Shown here piece by piece: positions 25,652 through 38,007 of a stretch of 64,000 bases of DNA (positions within the stretch are counted from its first letter, which is position 1; the number at the start of each line of letters is the position of its first letter). The notes below the pieces were generated by a model, which saw nothing but the letters and a program-made list of their open reading frames with translations, was not told the DNA's origin and did no database searches. The stretch is taken from contig NZ_CP016353.1 of NCBI RefSeq assembly GCF_002240355.1, positions 2,220,501 through 2,284,500 on the forward strand. Direction: 5' to 3'. The translations under genes and the position numbers were made by a program. The stretch comes from Prauserella marina. GTDB taxonomy: Bacteria; Actinomycetota; Actinomycetes; Mycobacteriales; Pseudonocardiaceae.

Positions 25652-26791
25652 ATGCCCCGTCCCGCCACCAGTACCGCCTGCGCGGTGCTGGGCGCCGCGT
25701 TGCTGCTGACCTCGTGTGGTTCGGCGGAGGAGCCTCCGTCGCCGGTCGTGTCGAGTCCGGCCGACGCGGCGCCAGCCGTTCCCGACTCGTTCACCGTCGT
25801 CGCGACCGGCGACATCCTCATTCATCCGCCACTGACCGAGCAGGCCCAGCAGGACGCGGAACAGGCGGAGCTCGGCGAGGAATTCGACTACCGCCCGCTG
25901 TTCGAGGGCGTGCGGCCGCTGGTGTCCAAAGCGGATCTCGCGTTGTGCCACCTCGAAGTGCCGCTTTCGCCGGAAGGCGGTCCCTACAGCGGCTACCCGC
26001 AGTTCAGTGCCCCGCCGGAACTCGCGGCCGGGCTCGCCGATGTCGGCTACGACGGCTGTTCCACCGCCTCCAACCACACGCTCGACCAGGGACCGGACGG
26101 CGTGACGAGCACGCTGGACGCGCTCGACGCGGCTGGTCTCGACCACACCGGCGCGGCCCGCAGCGAGCAGGAGGCCGCGACGCCGACGGTGTACGACGTG
26201 GGTGGCGTCAAGGTCGGCCAGGTGTCGTTCACCTTTGGCTTCAACGGGTTCGAGCTGCCCGCCGACCAGCCGTGGCTGTCGAACCAGCTCGATCCCGACG
26301 CCGTGGTCGAGGCGGCGGAGGCGGCCGGCGAGGCCGGTGCGGAGGTGGTGATCGCCAGCCTGCACTGGGGTGCCGAGTACCAGCACGATCCGACCGAGGA
26401 GCAACAGCAGCTCGCCGAGCGGTTGCTGGGCGAGGACTCGATCGACCTGATCATCGGGCACCACGCGCACGTCGTGCAGCCCTTCGAGCGCATCGGCGAC
26501 GAGTGGGTCGCCTACGGTCTCGGCAACTCCGTCGCGCGGCACGAGGAGCCGAAGGGCGTTTCGGAGGAAGGGGTCGCCGCGCGGTTCCGGTTCAGCAAGC
26601 AGGGCGAGCGCTGGACGGTCGACCAGGCGGAATACGTACCGACGCTGGTCGAGCTCGGCCCGCCGATCCGGCTGACGGACCTCACCACCGCGGCCGCGAC
26701 GCCGCGCCGGACGGAAGCGCTCGAACGCACCGACGACGTGGTGCTGAGCCGGGGCGGCGCGGAGGACGGCCTCGTGCGGTCCGGTTCCTGA
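25652..26791 (+). CDS. CapA-family lipoprotein (poly-gamma-glutamate-like metallophosphatase fold)
   Basis: The 379-residue protein has a lipoprotein signal whose lipobox is LTSC (lipidated C22). The PGA_cap domain follows: VVATGDILIH at the first strand, LCHLEVPLS, ASNHTLDQG with the conserved Asn-His, LHWGAEYQ and IIGHHAHVVQP. This fold resembles calcineurin-like phosphoesterases and occurs in capsule and poly-gamma-glutamate systems, yet no other capB/capC genes are present here. The role on the cell surface is therefore unknown. Confidence 0.9.
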   Translation: MPRPATSTACAVLGAALLLTSCGSAEEPPSPVVSSPADAAPAVPDSFTVVATGDILIHPPLTEQAQQDAEQAELGEEFDYRPLFEGVRPLVSKADLALCHLEVPLSPEGGPYSGYPQFSAPPELAAGLADVGYDGCSTASNHTLDQGPDGVTSTLDALDAAGLDHTGAARSEQEAATPTVYDVGGVKVGQVSFTFGFNGFELPADQPWLSNQLDPDAVVEAAEAAGEAGAEVVIASLHWGAEYQHDPTEEQQQLAERLLGEDSIDLIIGHHAHVVQPFERIGDEWVAYGLGNSVARHEEPKGVSEEGVAARFRFSKQGERWTVDQAEYVPTLVELGPPIRLTDLTTAAATPRRTEALERTDDVVLSRGGAEDGLVRSGS

Positions 26792-26909
26792 CCGAGGACA
26801 CGACGGAAATCGGCGACGGCTTCCGGTGTTAGCCTCCCTTCACCCGCACAGGGGACGCGAGTGAACACGCTGCCAAGTGGCTCTCAAGCCGCTCAGGGGG
26901 AGGAGACAC

Positions 26910-27422
26910 GTGTCGGGGAACGAGGACGGCGGCGCGGGACTGCGCCTGCGGCCACCGAGGAACGAAGTCGATCCACGCGCGGTGCGCTGGTGGCGCGCCG
27001 GGCTCGCACTGCTGTTCGGAGTACCCGTGCTGGCGCTCGTGGCGCTCGCGGTTTTTCTCTCCGGCGCCCGGTTCTGGCTGCTGGCGCCCGCGGCGGTGCT
27101 GCTCGTCGTCGGCGCCGTGGCCACCACACTGCTTCCGCTGTGGTGGTTCAGGGTGCACCGCTGGGAGATCACCGGCGAGGCGGTCTACACGCGGACCGGG
27201 TTCTTCTGGCAGGAATGGCGGGTCGCGCCGATGTCACGCATCCAGACCGTGGACACCCAGCGAGGACCGCTGGAGCAGTTCTTCGGCCTCGCCACCGTCA
27301 CCGTCACCACCGCTTCGGCCAAGGGGGCCGTGACCGTGCCAGGTCTCGACCACGAGCTGGCGGCCGAACTTGCCCAGCAGCTCACCGAGACGACGCAGGC
27401 CACTCCCGGTGATGCCACGTGA
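26910..27422 (+). CDS. PH-domain membrane protein, YdbS-like
   Basis: The 170-residue protein starts at GTG 26910 behind GGGGGAGGAG, a much better ribosome site than that of an ATG 33 bases earlier. Two membrane segments (about 31-75) are followed by a bacterial PH (bPH2) domain with RWEITGEAVYTRTGFFW and MSRIQTVDTQRGPLEQFFGL. The small-then-large PH-protein pair copies Bacillus ydbS-ydbT, linked there to resistance against secreted antimicrobial peptides. The stop overlaps the next start (GTGA). Confidence 0.88.
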   Translation: MSGNEDGGAGLRLRPPRNEVDPRAVRWWRAGLALLFGVPVLALVALAVFLSGARFWLLAPAAVLLVVGAVATTLLPLWWFRVHRWEITGEAVYTRTGFFWQEWRVAPMSRIQTVDTQRGPLEQFFGLATVTVTTASAKGAVTVPGLDHELAAELAQQLTETTQATPGDAT

Positions 27423-28927
27423 GCGAGTGGCGCAAGCTCGACCACCGCACGGTCGCGGTCAGCGCGCTGATGGCGGCGGGTGTCGCGGTCGCGGCGGGGG
27501 TGCCGACCGGGGTCGGCCTCGGCGGCGGGGTCTCACCCGGGTTCGCGCTCGCGGTGGTGCTGCCCTCGGCGGCCGTGCTCATTCTGGCCGTCGTGCTCTA
27601 CGACGAACTGCGCTGGCGCAAGACCAGCTACCGGGTCACCGCTGATCGGGTCGAGCTGCACACCGGCATTCTCGTCCGCAAACGGCGGTCGCTGAGCAGG
27701 GACCGGATCCGCAGCGTCGACCTCACCTCCGGGCCGCTGCTGCGGGTCTTCGGCCTCGTCAACGTGAAGATCGGAACGGGAGAGCAGACCGGAGCGGGGG
27801 AGAGCTCGCTCGGGCTGTATCCCGTGCCGAAGCCGGAGGCGGAGCGGCTGCGCACCGAACTGCTCGACAGGGTGCGCGCCGTCGAGCACGGCAGGGTCGA
27901 CGGCCTGCTCGCCGAGCTGAACCCGTGGTGGATCAGGTACGCGCCGATGTCGTTCGCGACACCGACGCTCGGGGTCGCGGCCTTCGGCGCGGTGTTGCAG
28001 GTCGCCGAGTGGTTCGGGCTCCAGGCCGGGGTGATCTCGTTCGTGTTCGACCGGCTGCGCGAGCTGCCGCTCGTCGTGGGAATACTCGTGCTCATCGCGA
28101 TCGGCCTCGTGATCGGGGTCATCGGCTCCACCGCGCTGTTCGTGGAGATGTGGTGGGGTTTCCGCCTCGAACGTGAGCGGGCCGGAACCCTGCGCGTGCG
28201 CAGGGGATTGCTGACCACGCGCTCGATTTCCCTTGAGGAGAAACGACTTCGCGGGATCGAACTGGTCGAGCCACTCGGCAACAGGGTGGTGGGTGCCGCC
28301 AGGATCGACGCCGTCGCCACCGGGCTGAGCCAGCAGAAGGACAACGAGAAGACCGACCACAAGACGCTGCTGCCTTCGGCGCCGGTAGCCGAGGCCAACC
28401 GGGTCGCGGCCGTGGTGCTCGGCGAGGGAGTGTCGCCGACGGAGTCGGTGCGGCTGGCAGGACATCCCGTCGCGGCGAGGGGGCGCAGGCTGCGGTGGTC
28501 GATGGCCACGGTCGCCGTGCCGGTGCTGGCGCTGCTCGTGCTGGGCCTGCTGGTGGCCGAGATTTTCCTGCACCTCGCCTGGATTTCGGCGCTCGTGCTG
28601 ATCCCGGTGGGTGTGCTGCTCGCGCTCGACGCCTACCGCAACCTCGGGCACGGCATCACCGGCGACTACCTCGTCGCCCGCAGCGGAACGGTGCGCAGGG
28701 GCACCGTCGCGTTGCAGCGGCGTGGCGTCATCGGCTGGACCGCGAAGCAGTCGGTGTTCCAGCGGAGGGCGGGGCTGATCACGCTGACCGCGACCACGGC
28801 GGCCGGGGTCGGCGGGTATTCGGTGTACGACGTGGGGCAGGCAGAGGGGCTCGCCTTCGCCGAGACCGCGGTACCCGACCTGTTCGGACCTTTCCTCGAT
28901 CGCGAGGAGGCCCCGGCTTCCCGGTGA
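27419..28927 (+). CDS. PH-domain membrane protein, YdbT-like
   Basis: This 502-residue protein contains three bPH2 repeats: about 60-135 (YRVTADRVELHTGILVRKRR), about 245-325 (LRVRRGLLTTRSISLEEKRL) and about 405-490 (ITGDYLVARSGTVRRGTV). Paired membrane segments alternate with them (about 15-55, 180-240, 360-400). Length and architecture match Bacillus YdbT (about 490 residues). GTG at 27419 overlaps the stop of the YdbS-like gene by four bases, so the two products probably form one complex. Confidence 0.9.
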   Translation: MSEWRKLDHRTVAVSALMAAGVAVAAGVPTGVGLGGGVSPGFALAVVLPSAAVLILAVVLYDELRWRKTSYRVTADRVELHTGILVRKRRSLSRDRIRSVDLTSGPLLRVFGLVNVKIGTGEQTGAGESSLGLYPVPKPEAERLRTELLDRVRAVEHGRVDGLLAELNPWWIRYAPMSFATPTLGVAAFGAVLQVAEWFGLQAGVISFVFDRLRELPLVVGILVLIAIGLVIGVIGSTALFVEMWWGFRLERERAGTLRVRRGLLTTRSISLEEKRLRGIELVEPLGNRVVGAARIDAVATGLSQQKDNEKTDHKTLLPSAPVAEANRVAAVVLGEGVSPTESVRLAGHPVAARGRRLRWSMATVAVPVLALLVLGLLVAEIFLHLAWISALVLIPVGVLLALDAYRNLGHGITGDYLVARSGTVRRGTVALQRRGVIGWTAKQSVFQRRAGLITLTATTAAGVGGYSVYDVGQAEGLAFAETAVPDLFGPFLDREEAPASR

Positions 28928-28958
28928 TCTCCCGGCCGTCGTTGGCTAGGGTCGGGAG

Positions 28959-29987
28959 ATGCGCCACGCTTTCGACGCCGATTTCGCCGTACCGGCGGGA
29001 TATCTGAACACGCCGAGCATCGGCGTTCCGCCGTCGGCGGTGGCCGATGCCGTCGCCGAGGCGGTGCGGCGGTGGCGAGAGGGCGAGGACACTCCGCCGA
29101 GCTTCGACGGAGCCGTCGCCGTCTCACGGCGTTCCTTCGCCGCGCTGGCCGGTGTTCCCGAGCAGCGGGTCGCCATCGGGGCGAGCGTGTCGCAGGCTGT
29201 TTCCTCGGTCGCCGCCGGCCTTCCCGACGGCGCGAGGGTCCTCGTCGCCGAGGCCGAGTTCACCAGCGTCAGTTTCCCGTTCGCGGCGCAGGCGCACAGG
29301 GGCATCACCGTGCGGCAGGTCCCGCTCGCCGCTCTTCCGTCCAGTGTGGACGGACACGATCTGGTCGCGGTGAGCGTCGCCCAGTCGGTAGACGGGGCCC
29401 TCGTCGACCTGGCCGCGCTGCGGGCCGCGGCCGAGCACGCGGGTGCCGCCGTGCTGCTCGACGTGACACAGGCGGCGGGCTGGCTGCCGCTCGCGCTCGA
29501 CTGGGCCGACTGGGTGGTGGGAGCCGCGTACAAATGGCTGCTGTCGCCACGGGGCGCGGCGTGGCTCGCGGTGCACCCGCGAGCGCTGGACTCCGCGGTA
29601 CCCGTCGCGGCCAACTGGTACGCGGGCGAGGATCCGTGGCAGTCCACCTACGGTCTCCCGCTGCGACTCGCCGACGGTGCTCGCCGGTTCGACCTCTCCC
29701 CGGCCTGGCTCGCCTTCACCGGTGCCGCCGTCGCGTTGCCGTATCTCGCGAGTCTCGACGCCGACGCGGTGCAAGCCCATTGCACCGGTCTCGCCGACGG
29801 CCTGCGCGCCGAACTGGGCCTTGAACCCCAGGGCAGTGCGATCGTATCGCTGGAAGCCGAAGGCGCTGCGCAGCGGCTTGCGGAGCACGGTGTGGTGGCG
29901 AGCGTCCGGGCTGGAAAGGCGCGGCTGGGTTTCCACATCTACAACACCTGGAATGACGTGGACCGGGTGCTGGACGCGTTGCGCTGA
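28959..29987 (+). CDS. Class V aminotransferase / cysteine-desulfurase-like PLP enzyme
   Basis: The 342-residue fold-type I PLP enzyme has LLDVTQAAGW (D168 to the pyridine nitrogen) and AAYKWLLSPRG (K192 forms the Schiff base). There is no active-site Cys loop as in IscS/SufS, so kynureninase-, isopenicillin-epimerase- or general aminotransferase-type chemistry is more likely; the substrate is unknown. TAGGGT lies exactly six bases before the ATG, indicating a leaderless transcript and hence an own promoter 31 bp after the YdbT-like gene. Confidence 0.88.
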   Translation: MRHAFDADFAVPAGYLNTPSIGVPPSAVADAVAEAVRRWREGEDTPPSFDGAVAVSRRSFAALAGVPEQRVAIGASVSQAVSSVAAGLPDGARVLVAEAEFTSVSFPFAAQAHRGITVRQVPLAALPSSVDGHDLVAVSVAQSVDGALVDLAALRAAAEHAGAAVLLDVTQAAGWLPLALDWADWVVGAAYKWLLSPRGAAWLAVHPRALDSAVPVAANWYAGEDPWQSTYGLPLRLADGARRFDLSPAWLAFTGAAVALPYLASLDADAVQAHCTGLADGLRAELGLEPQGSAIVSLEAEGAAQRLAEHGVVASVRAGKARLGFHIYNTWNDVDRVLDALR

Positions 29988-30012
29988 GGGCGGTCGACTA
30001 CGGTCACGATCC

Positions 30013-30921
30013 GTGGCTGGACAGCAGTTCGTTCCCCGAGCGAGTGACACGGCGCCGTTGCCCGCGGTTGGTCAACGGCCCGTCCCCCAGGGGCAACCTC
30101 CCCAGGGACAGCAGGGCCCGCCAGGCCCGCAGGGCTATCCCGCCCCGCCCGCGCAGCACGGCCAGCACGGCCGTCAGGGGCAACAACCTCAGCAGAGCCA
30201 ACCCAACCCGCACCGCCAGCAGGCCCCGTACGGCTGGCAGCAAGCCCAGCAAGCCCAGCACAGTCACCCGAGGGGGCAGCAGCAGGGCTCTGGCTCCGCG
30301 GGCGGGCCGCCGGCGCGGCAGGGCGGCTCAGGTGGTCCGCGCCTGCTCGCGCAGGCGGGCGCGCTGGTCGCGGTGGCCGTGATAGCGGGGCTGGTGTGGT
30401 GGCTGGTTCGCCACGACGGCGGGCCGGGGGACGTGGCCGCGCCGCCATCCGAACAGCAACAGGAGGAGCCGGACCCGCTGACCAGCGGTGAATTCCACTA
30501 TCAGACGGCGGGCGGCCCGCTGATCTCCGACGACTGCGTCGCCAATTCCTACGGCAAGGTCGTGGCCTGGTTCGAGAACCATCCGTGCAAGCGGGTGTCA
30601 CGCGCGCTGTACGCGGTCGAGCACGAGGGAGCCCGTGCTCTGGTGTCGGTCGTGCTCGTGACCATGCCGAGCGCGAACGAGGCCCAGCAGCTCAAGCTGA
30701 CCACCGACACCGATGGCACTGGCAACATCAACGACCTGATCAGGGACGAGACGGTGACCATCCCTGACGCGCCCAACGTCGCGCAGGGGGAGTACGCGTC
30801 GAAGGTCGAGGACACCGACGTGATCATCGTCGAGGCGGCGTTCTTCGGCGATCACGACGACGCCGACCTGCTGGCCAGGATCGGCAGCGACGCGCTGCGG
30901 CTGGGGCCCGTGCTGCGCTGA
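30013..30921 (+). CDS. Pro/Gln-rich single-pass membrane protein
   Basis: The start is GTG 30013 (reads MAGQQFVPRASD), with TACGGT eight bases upstream; the frame is open further back only as antisense to, or overlapping, the aminotransferase. Residues 15-110 are low complexity (PQGQPPQGQQGPPGPQGYP, many Q, P, G). A membrane segment lies at about 117-136 (LVAVAVIAGLVWWLV), followed by an extracellular domain of about 160 residues with two cysteines (DDCVANSYGK and NHPCKR) likely to form a disulfide. I do not recognise the family; such cytosolic proline-rich-tail proteins are common in Pseudonocardiaceae. About 302 residues. Confidence 0.8.
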   Translation: MAGQQFVPRASDTAPLPAVGQRPVPQGQPPQGQQGPPGPQGYPAPPAQHGQHGRQGQQPQQSQPNPHRQQAPYGWQQAQQAQHSHPRGQQQGSGSAGGPPARQGGSGGPRLLAQAGALVAVAVIAGLVWWLVRHDGGPGDVAAPPSEQQQEEPDPLTSGEFHYQTAGGPLISDDCVANSYGKVVAWFENHPCKRVSRALYAVEHEGARALVSVVLVTMPSANEAQQLKLTTDTDGTGNINDLIRDETVTIPDAPNVAQGEYASKVEDTDVIIVEAAFFGDHDDADLLARIGSDALRLGPVLR

Positions 30922-30945
30922 GCTCCGGGCAGCTGACCGCGGGGC

Positions 30946-31893
30946 TCAGTCCCTTCCGGGAAGCGCGACCGCCGCTGGCTGCCTGCCCGCTTCCATCCGC
31001 CAGCTCGTGCCTCGGGTGGCCGAGCCGATCAGCGAGTCGGCGGCCAGCGCGCGCAGTCCGGCGTCGCCGGTGCGTTCGAGCACGCCGTGCCAGGCTCCCG
31101 CCGCGTCCGACTCGGCAGTGATCACCAGGGCGACGGCGGAGGGCTCGTCGGTGACCTCGTCGGGAGCGAGGTAGGCCGTCTCGGCGGGGACGGGCGCCGT
31201 GCCTGCGGCGGCAAGTACCCGTTCGCACGCGTCCCTGCGGTCCCGGTGCGCGGCGGCTCCGGCGTCGATGCCCTTGCCGAAGTCGGCGGGAAGGAAAGCG
31301 CTCACCAGCCCGTACGCCCACACCGCCGCGTGCTCGGCAGCCAGCGCCCTCTGCACGGCCTCGACCGATTCCGCGGGCAGCTGTCCCGTCCTGGCCGGAT
31401 CGAGTTCGCCGGGCTGCCCCGCGCCGAGTTCGGGGGAGAGCTGTTGCAGCGCGGCGCATCCGGCCGCGACCGAACCGGTCAGGCCCGCGCGGAAGGCGGG
31501 AACGGACGCGGTCAGTGTCGCGGCCTGCTCGCGGGCCTCGCGCAGCCGCTCGCTCAGCGCGGCGAGGTCGGCGACCGGGCCGGGCGGTGTGCCACCGCCA
31601 TCCTCCGGTCTCGGTTTGTTCAGCCGGTCCAGCTCGGCCTTGAGCGCGCTCGCCTGAGCCGAGCGTGCCGTGGCGACCTGCTCGGCCAGCGTTGAAACAT
31701 CGCCCGAACCCGAACCAGCGAGCGCCCTCGCGGCCGCCGCGTCGGCTTCCGCCCGCTCCCACAGCGGCAGGAGCTGGTCCGGGCTGTCGTCGTAGCCGGA
31801 GCACGCCGTCGCTCCCGCCAGGGGTACGGCGAGCACGGCGAGCGCTGCGGCCCGCAGCAGATTGCGGCGGTTCAGGGGCGGAAGGGCACTCAC
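30946..31893 (-). CDS. DUF4439 ferritin-like lipoprotein
   Basis: The 315-residue protein has a twin-arginine motif (NRRNLLRAAAL, 8-18) and a probable lipobox ending at C31 (GATAC), so it looks like a Tat-exported lipoprotein. An alpha-helical stretch (about 40-150) precedes the DUF4439 ferritin-like domain (about 175-310), which has LAAEHAAVWAYGLVSAFLP and AHRDRRDACERVL with the spaced Glu/His expected for a four-helix bundle. Its function in actinobacteria is unknown. It is divergent from rimP with about 100 bp between, and convergent with the previous gene. Confidence 0.88.
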   Translation of the reverse strand: MSALPPLNRRNLLRAAALAVLAVPLAGATACSGYDDSPDQLLPLWERAEADAAAARALAGSGSGDVSTLAEQVATARSAQASALKAELDRLNKPRPEDGGGTPPGPVADLAALSERLREAREQAATLTASVPAFRAGLTGSVAAGCAALQQLSPELGAGQPGELDPARTGQLPAESVEAVQRALAAEHAAVWAYGLVSAFLPADFGKGIDAGAAAHRDRRDACERVLAAAGTAPVPAETAYLAPDEVTDEPSAVALVITAESDAAGAWHGVLERTGDAGLRALAADSLIGSATRGTSWRMEAGRQPAAVALPGRD

Positions 31894-31995
31894 GGGATGC
31901 CATCCTGCCAGCAGGGGGCCGATGCCCGGCGGAACCGGGTCGCGGCAAGATAAGCTGGACCACCACTTTCGAATAGGACAACGGGGAGCATCACG

Positions 31996-32535
31996 GTGCC
32001 CAACGAACTCGCCAGTCGGCTGGAGCCCCTTGTGGCCGAAGCCGTCGAGGCCGCGGGTTTCGATCTAGACGCGCTCGACGTGCAACAGGCAGGTCGGCGC
32101 AAGCTGGTCAAGGTAGTGGTCGACGGCGACGACGGTGTCGGACTCGACGAGGTCGCCGAGATCAGCAGGGCCGTCTCCGCGGTGCTCGACGCCAACGAAC
32201 ACCTCATCGCGGGCGCCTACACGCTTGAGGTCACGTCGCCGGGAACCGACCGGCCGCTGACCAAGCAGCGGCATTGGCGCAGGGCGAAGTACCGCCAGGT
32301 CCGGATCACGCCAACCGAAGGAGCCGAGTACGTCGGCAGAGTCGGCGAGGCCGCGGAGCGATCCGCGCGCGTGCTCGTCGCGGGCACCGTCCGCGACGTC
32401 AGCTATGCCGACGTGGTCAAGGCGGTGATCGAGATCGAGTTCAAGCAACCACCAGCCGAAGAACTCAGACTGCTGGAGGCCGATGCCAGCGGCACGATCG
32501 GCGACAGTGCCGAAGCGAAGGAGGAGTCGAGGTGA
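31996..32535 (+). CDS. rimP: Ribosome maturation factor RimP
   Basis: The 179-residue protein has the RimP N-terminal domain ([21 protein letters not shown] ... [11 protein letters not shown]) and the C-terminal SH3-like domain ([11 protein letters not shown]). It helps 30S subunit assembly. GTG at 31996 follows GGGGAGC; a GATAAGCT -10 element lies about 43 bp upstream, so this is the promoter of the rimP-nusA-ylxR-infB operon. The stop overlaps the nusA start (GTGA). Confidence 0.96.
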   Translation: MPNELASRLEPLVAEAVEAAGFDLDALDVQQAGRRKLVKVVVDGDDGVGLDEVAEISRAVSAVLDANEHLIAGAYTLEVTSPGTDRPLTKQRHWRRAKYRQVRITPTEGAEYVGRVGEAAERSARVLVAGTVRDVSYADVVKAVIEIEFKQPPAEELRLLEADASGTIGDSAEAKEESR

Positions 32536-33578
32536 ACGTCGACATCGCGGCACTTCGCGCGATCGAGCGCGATAAGGACATCCCCTTCGAGACAGTGCTG
32601 GAGGCGATCGAGACAGCGCTGCTGACGGCCTACAAGCACACCGAGGGCCACCAGTCGCACGCCAAGATCGACATCGACCGCAAGACCGGTTATGTCAGGG
32701 TGCTCGCGCACACGCTCGACGAGGGTGGCGCGGTCGCCGAGGAATGGGACGACACGCCGGAGGGCTTCGGCCGCATCGCGGCGACCACCGCGCGGCAGGT
32801 GATCCTGCAACGGCTGCGCGACGCCGAGCACGAGCGGACCTATGGCGAGTTCTCCGCGAAGGAGGGCGAGATCGTCGCCGGTGTCATCCAGCGCGACGCG
32901 AGGGCCAACGCGCGGGGCATGGTGATCGTTCAGGTCGGCGACACCGAGGGCGTGCTGCCGGCGGCCGAGCAGGTGCCTGGCGAGGTCTACCAGCACGGGA
33001 GCAGGATCAAGGCGTACGTCGTCGGCGTCTCGCGCAGTGCGAGGGGCCCGCAGATCACGTTGTCGCGGACCCATCCGAATCTCGTGCGCAAGCTGTTCGC
33101 GCTGGAGGTTCCCGAGATCGCCGACGGCACCGTCGAGATCGCGGCCGTCGCCAGGGAAGCAGGCCACCGGTCCAAGATCGCGGTGCGCTCCACGGTGTCG
33201 GGAGTCAACGCGAAGGGCGCGTGCATCGGCCCTGTCGGCGCGCGGGTCCGCAACGTCATGAGCGAACTCGGCGGCGAGAAGATCGACATCATCGACTACT
33301 CGGAGGATCCGGCGCGCTTCGTCGGGAATGCGTTGTCGCCCGCGAAGGTTGTGTCGGTCAAGGTGGTCGACGAGCGAGCCAAGACGGCACGTGTCGTCGT
33401 CCCCGACTTCCAGCTCTCGCTCGCGATCGGCAAGGAGGGCCAGAATGCCCGCCTCGCGGCCCGGTTGACCGGGTGGCGGATCGACATCAGGAGCGACGCC
33501 GCACCGGATGCCGGGCCCCAGCAACAGGCCACGCCGGACGATTCGCCGCACGCAGCGGCAACCGGTTCGGCTGAGTGA
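32532..33578 (+). CDS. nusA: Transcription termination/antitermination factor NusA
   Basis: The 348-residue NusA has the N-terminal RNA-polymerase-binding domain (1-100), an S1 domain ([19 protein letters not shown] ...) and two KH domains ([18 protein letters not shown] and [19 protein letters not shown]). It lacks the C-terminal acidic repeats of proteobacterial NusA, as is normal in actinobacteria. GTG at 32532 overlaps the rimP stop and is preceded by GGAGTCGAG. Confidence 0.97.
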   Translation: MNVDIAALRAIERDKDIPFETVLEAIETALLTAYKHTEGHQSHAKIDIDRKTGYVRVLAHTLDEGGAVAEEWDDTPEGFGRIAATTARQVILQRLRDAEHERTYGEFSAKEGEIVAGVIQRDARANARGMVIVQVGDTEGVLPAAEQVPGEVYQHGSRIKAYVVGVSRSARGPQITLSRTHPNLVRKLFALEVPEIADGTVEIAAVAREAGHRSKIAVRSTVSGVNAKGACIGPVGARVRNVMSELGGEKIDIIDYSEDPARFVGNALSPAKVVSVKVVDERAKTARVVVPDFQLSLAIGKEGQNARLAARLTGWRIDIRSDAAPDAGPQQQATPDDSPHAAATGSAE

Positions 33579-33600
33579 TTGACCACGGGCTAAACTGGAA

Positions 33601-33963
33601 GTGGTGCAACGCTCGCGGTCGGCTGACGCCTGTCATGGGAACGGAACAACACCGGTCCGTACCTGTATCGGGTGCCGGCGGCGAGCGTTGATCGGAGAGC
33701 TGTTGCGCGTGGTCGCAACGGATGGGCGGTTGGCCGTCGACACTCGTCGGCGGCTACCTGGACGAGGTGCCTGGTTGCATCCGTCGCTGGACTGCCTTTC
33801 CGCTGCCGAACGGCGGCGGGCGTTTCCCAGGGCACTTCGGGTCCAGGGTTCGCCGGCGGTCGAGGCGGTGCGGCAACATCTGGAGCAGCTCGCCGACCAG
33901 AATGAGGACCCGGGGCGTTCCCGGGTCCAGTCGGAACCAAGGAAGCAGGTCGACCCGTCATGA
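33601..33963 (+). CDS. ylxR: YlxR family (DUF448) RNA-binding protein
   Basis: The 120-residue protein has the YlxR signature RTCIGCRRRALIGELLRVV and GRGAWLHPS. YlxR proteins sit between nusA and infB in many bacteria and bind RNA or RNase P. Two GTG codons in tandem at 33601 may each start translation; TAAACT lies four and seven bases before them, suggesting an additional internal leaderless promoter. The C-terminal 25 residues (NEDPGRSRVQSEPRK) are not conserved in appearance. Confidence 0.92.
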   Translation: MVQRSRSADACHGNGTTPVRTCIGCRRRALIGELLRVVATDGRLAVDTRRRLPGRGAWLHPSLDCLSAAERRRAFPRALRVQGSPAVEAVRQHLEQLADQNEDPGRSRVQSEPRKQVDPS

Positions 33964-34050
33964 GTCAGCCGTGAAGCTGAAGCCATGAACGCGCGACGAT
34001 AGGACGAGGTCTGCGGGTCCAGCCGCCGACCTCATCAGTTGAGGAGAGCA

Positions 34051-37035
<2,985 letters not shown>

Positions 37036-37046
37036 GCGGCGAGGAG

Positions 37047-37079
37047 AGCTGGGCGGGGGCCATCGGTCCCCGCCCAGCT
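37047..37079 (+). terminator. Hairpin terminator after infB
   Basis: Perfect 12-base arms (AGCTGGGCGGGG at 37047-37058 and its complement at 37068-37079) with a 9-base loop are followed by TTTC, directly after the infB stop. It probably ends most transcripts before the DUF503-rbfA unit. Confidence 0.75.
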
Positions 37080-37145
37080 TTCTGCAAGGCAGGACATGCG
37101 GGCCGGACATGTCCGCGACGGCGGCCGATACAACGACGGTGAGCG

Positions 37146-37439
37146 ATGTACCTGGGTTCTCTTGAACTGGATGTGCTGCTCGGTGACGTGCGTTCGCTGA
37201 AGCAGAAGCGGTCGGCGGTGCGCCCGATCATCGCCGAGGTGCGCAAGCGCTTCGACGTGTCGGTCGCCGAGGCAGGCCATCAGGATCTGCATCGCAGAAC
37301 GTTGCTTGGAGTGGCCGTGGTCGCCGCGGACGGCGAGCATGTGAGGGATGTGCTGGACGCGTGCGAACGGCTCGTCGCGGCACGACCGGATGTCGAGCTT
37401 CTTTCGGTACGCCGCAGGTTGCTCGGTCCCGAGGATTAG
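37146..37439 (+). CDS. DUF503 (YlxP-like) protein
   Basis: The 97-residue protein has the DUF503 fold: [12 protein letters not shown] at the first strand, [20 protein letters not shown], and [22 protein letters not shown]. It usually sits between infB and rbfA, as here, and may assist 30S maturation, but its biochemistry is unknown. The ATG at 37146 has only a weak ribosome site (GGTGAGCG). Confidence 0.9.
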   Translation: MYLGSLELDVLLGDVRSLKQKRSAVRPIIAEVRKRFDVSVAEAGHQDLHRRTLLGVAVVAADGEHVRDVLDACERLVAARPDVELLSVRRRLLGPED

Positions 37440-37485
37440 CAGGCCGCCCGCCGAGCGGCTGAGTGAGAAAGTAAGGGGGTGCGTC

Positions 37486-37932
37486 GTGGCTGATCAGGCA
37501 CGTGCACGGAGGTTGGCCAAGCGGATAGCGCAGATCGTCGCTTCCGCGCTGGAACACGAGGTCAAGGATCCGCGCCTGGGAAATGTGACCGTCACCGATG
37601 CGAAGATCACCGGCGACCTGAGGGACGCCACGGTCTACTACACGGTGCTCGGCGAAAGCCTCGACAGCGCGCCCGACTTCGCGGGCGCCGCGGCCGCGCT
37701 GGAATCGGCGCGGGGCGTGCTGCGAACGAAGGTCGGCCAGGGTACGGGGGTTCGGTACACGCCGACCCTGACGTTCGTGGCCGACAGCGTTCCGGCCGAC
37801 GCGAGGCACATCGACGAGTTGCTCGCCAAGGCGAGGGAGGCTGACGCGGAGGTCGCCCGTCAGGCGACCGGCGCCGCGCATGCCGGGGAAAGCGATCCCT
37901 ACCGGCCTCCCCGCGAGGACGAGACCGAATAG
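37486..37932 (+). CDS. rbfA: 30S ribosome-binding factor RbfA
   Basis: The 148-residue RbfA has a KH-like fold: [48 protein letters not shown] and [19 protein letters not shown]. It is a cold-shock 16S rRNA maturation factor acting on the 5' helix. It starts at GTG 37486 after AAGGGGG. A strong bidirectional hairpin follows; the downstream gene is on the other strand. Confidence 0.95.
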   Translation: MADQARARRLAKRIAQIVASALEHEVKDPRLGNVTVTDAKITGDLRDATVYYTVLGESLDSAPDFAGAAAALESARGVLRTKVGQGTGVRYTPTLTFVADSVPADARHIDELLAKAREADAEVARQATGAAHAGESDPYRPPREDETE

Positions 37933-37950
37933 CGCTGCCGGACAAAGCCC

Positions 37951-37981
37951 GCTGCCCTCCACCGCGATGGTGGAGGGCAGC
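37951..37981. terminator. Bidirectional hairpin terminator
   Basis: The 13-base perfect arms (GCTGCCCTCCACC and complement) with loop GCGAT lie between the convergent rbfA and methyltransferase genes. GTTGTTTCC follows on the plus strand. Confidence 0.85.
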
Positions 37982-38007
37982 GTTGTTTCCGTCGTGCCGG
38001 GGCCTGG

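Noticed and set aside
30004-30601. Minus-strand frames opposite the Pro/Gln-rich membrane protein
   Set aside because: Repetitive codons on the plus strand generate open reverse frames; the plus-strand frame has a membrane segment and a coherent folded domain.
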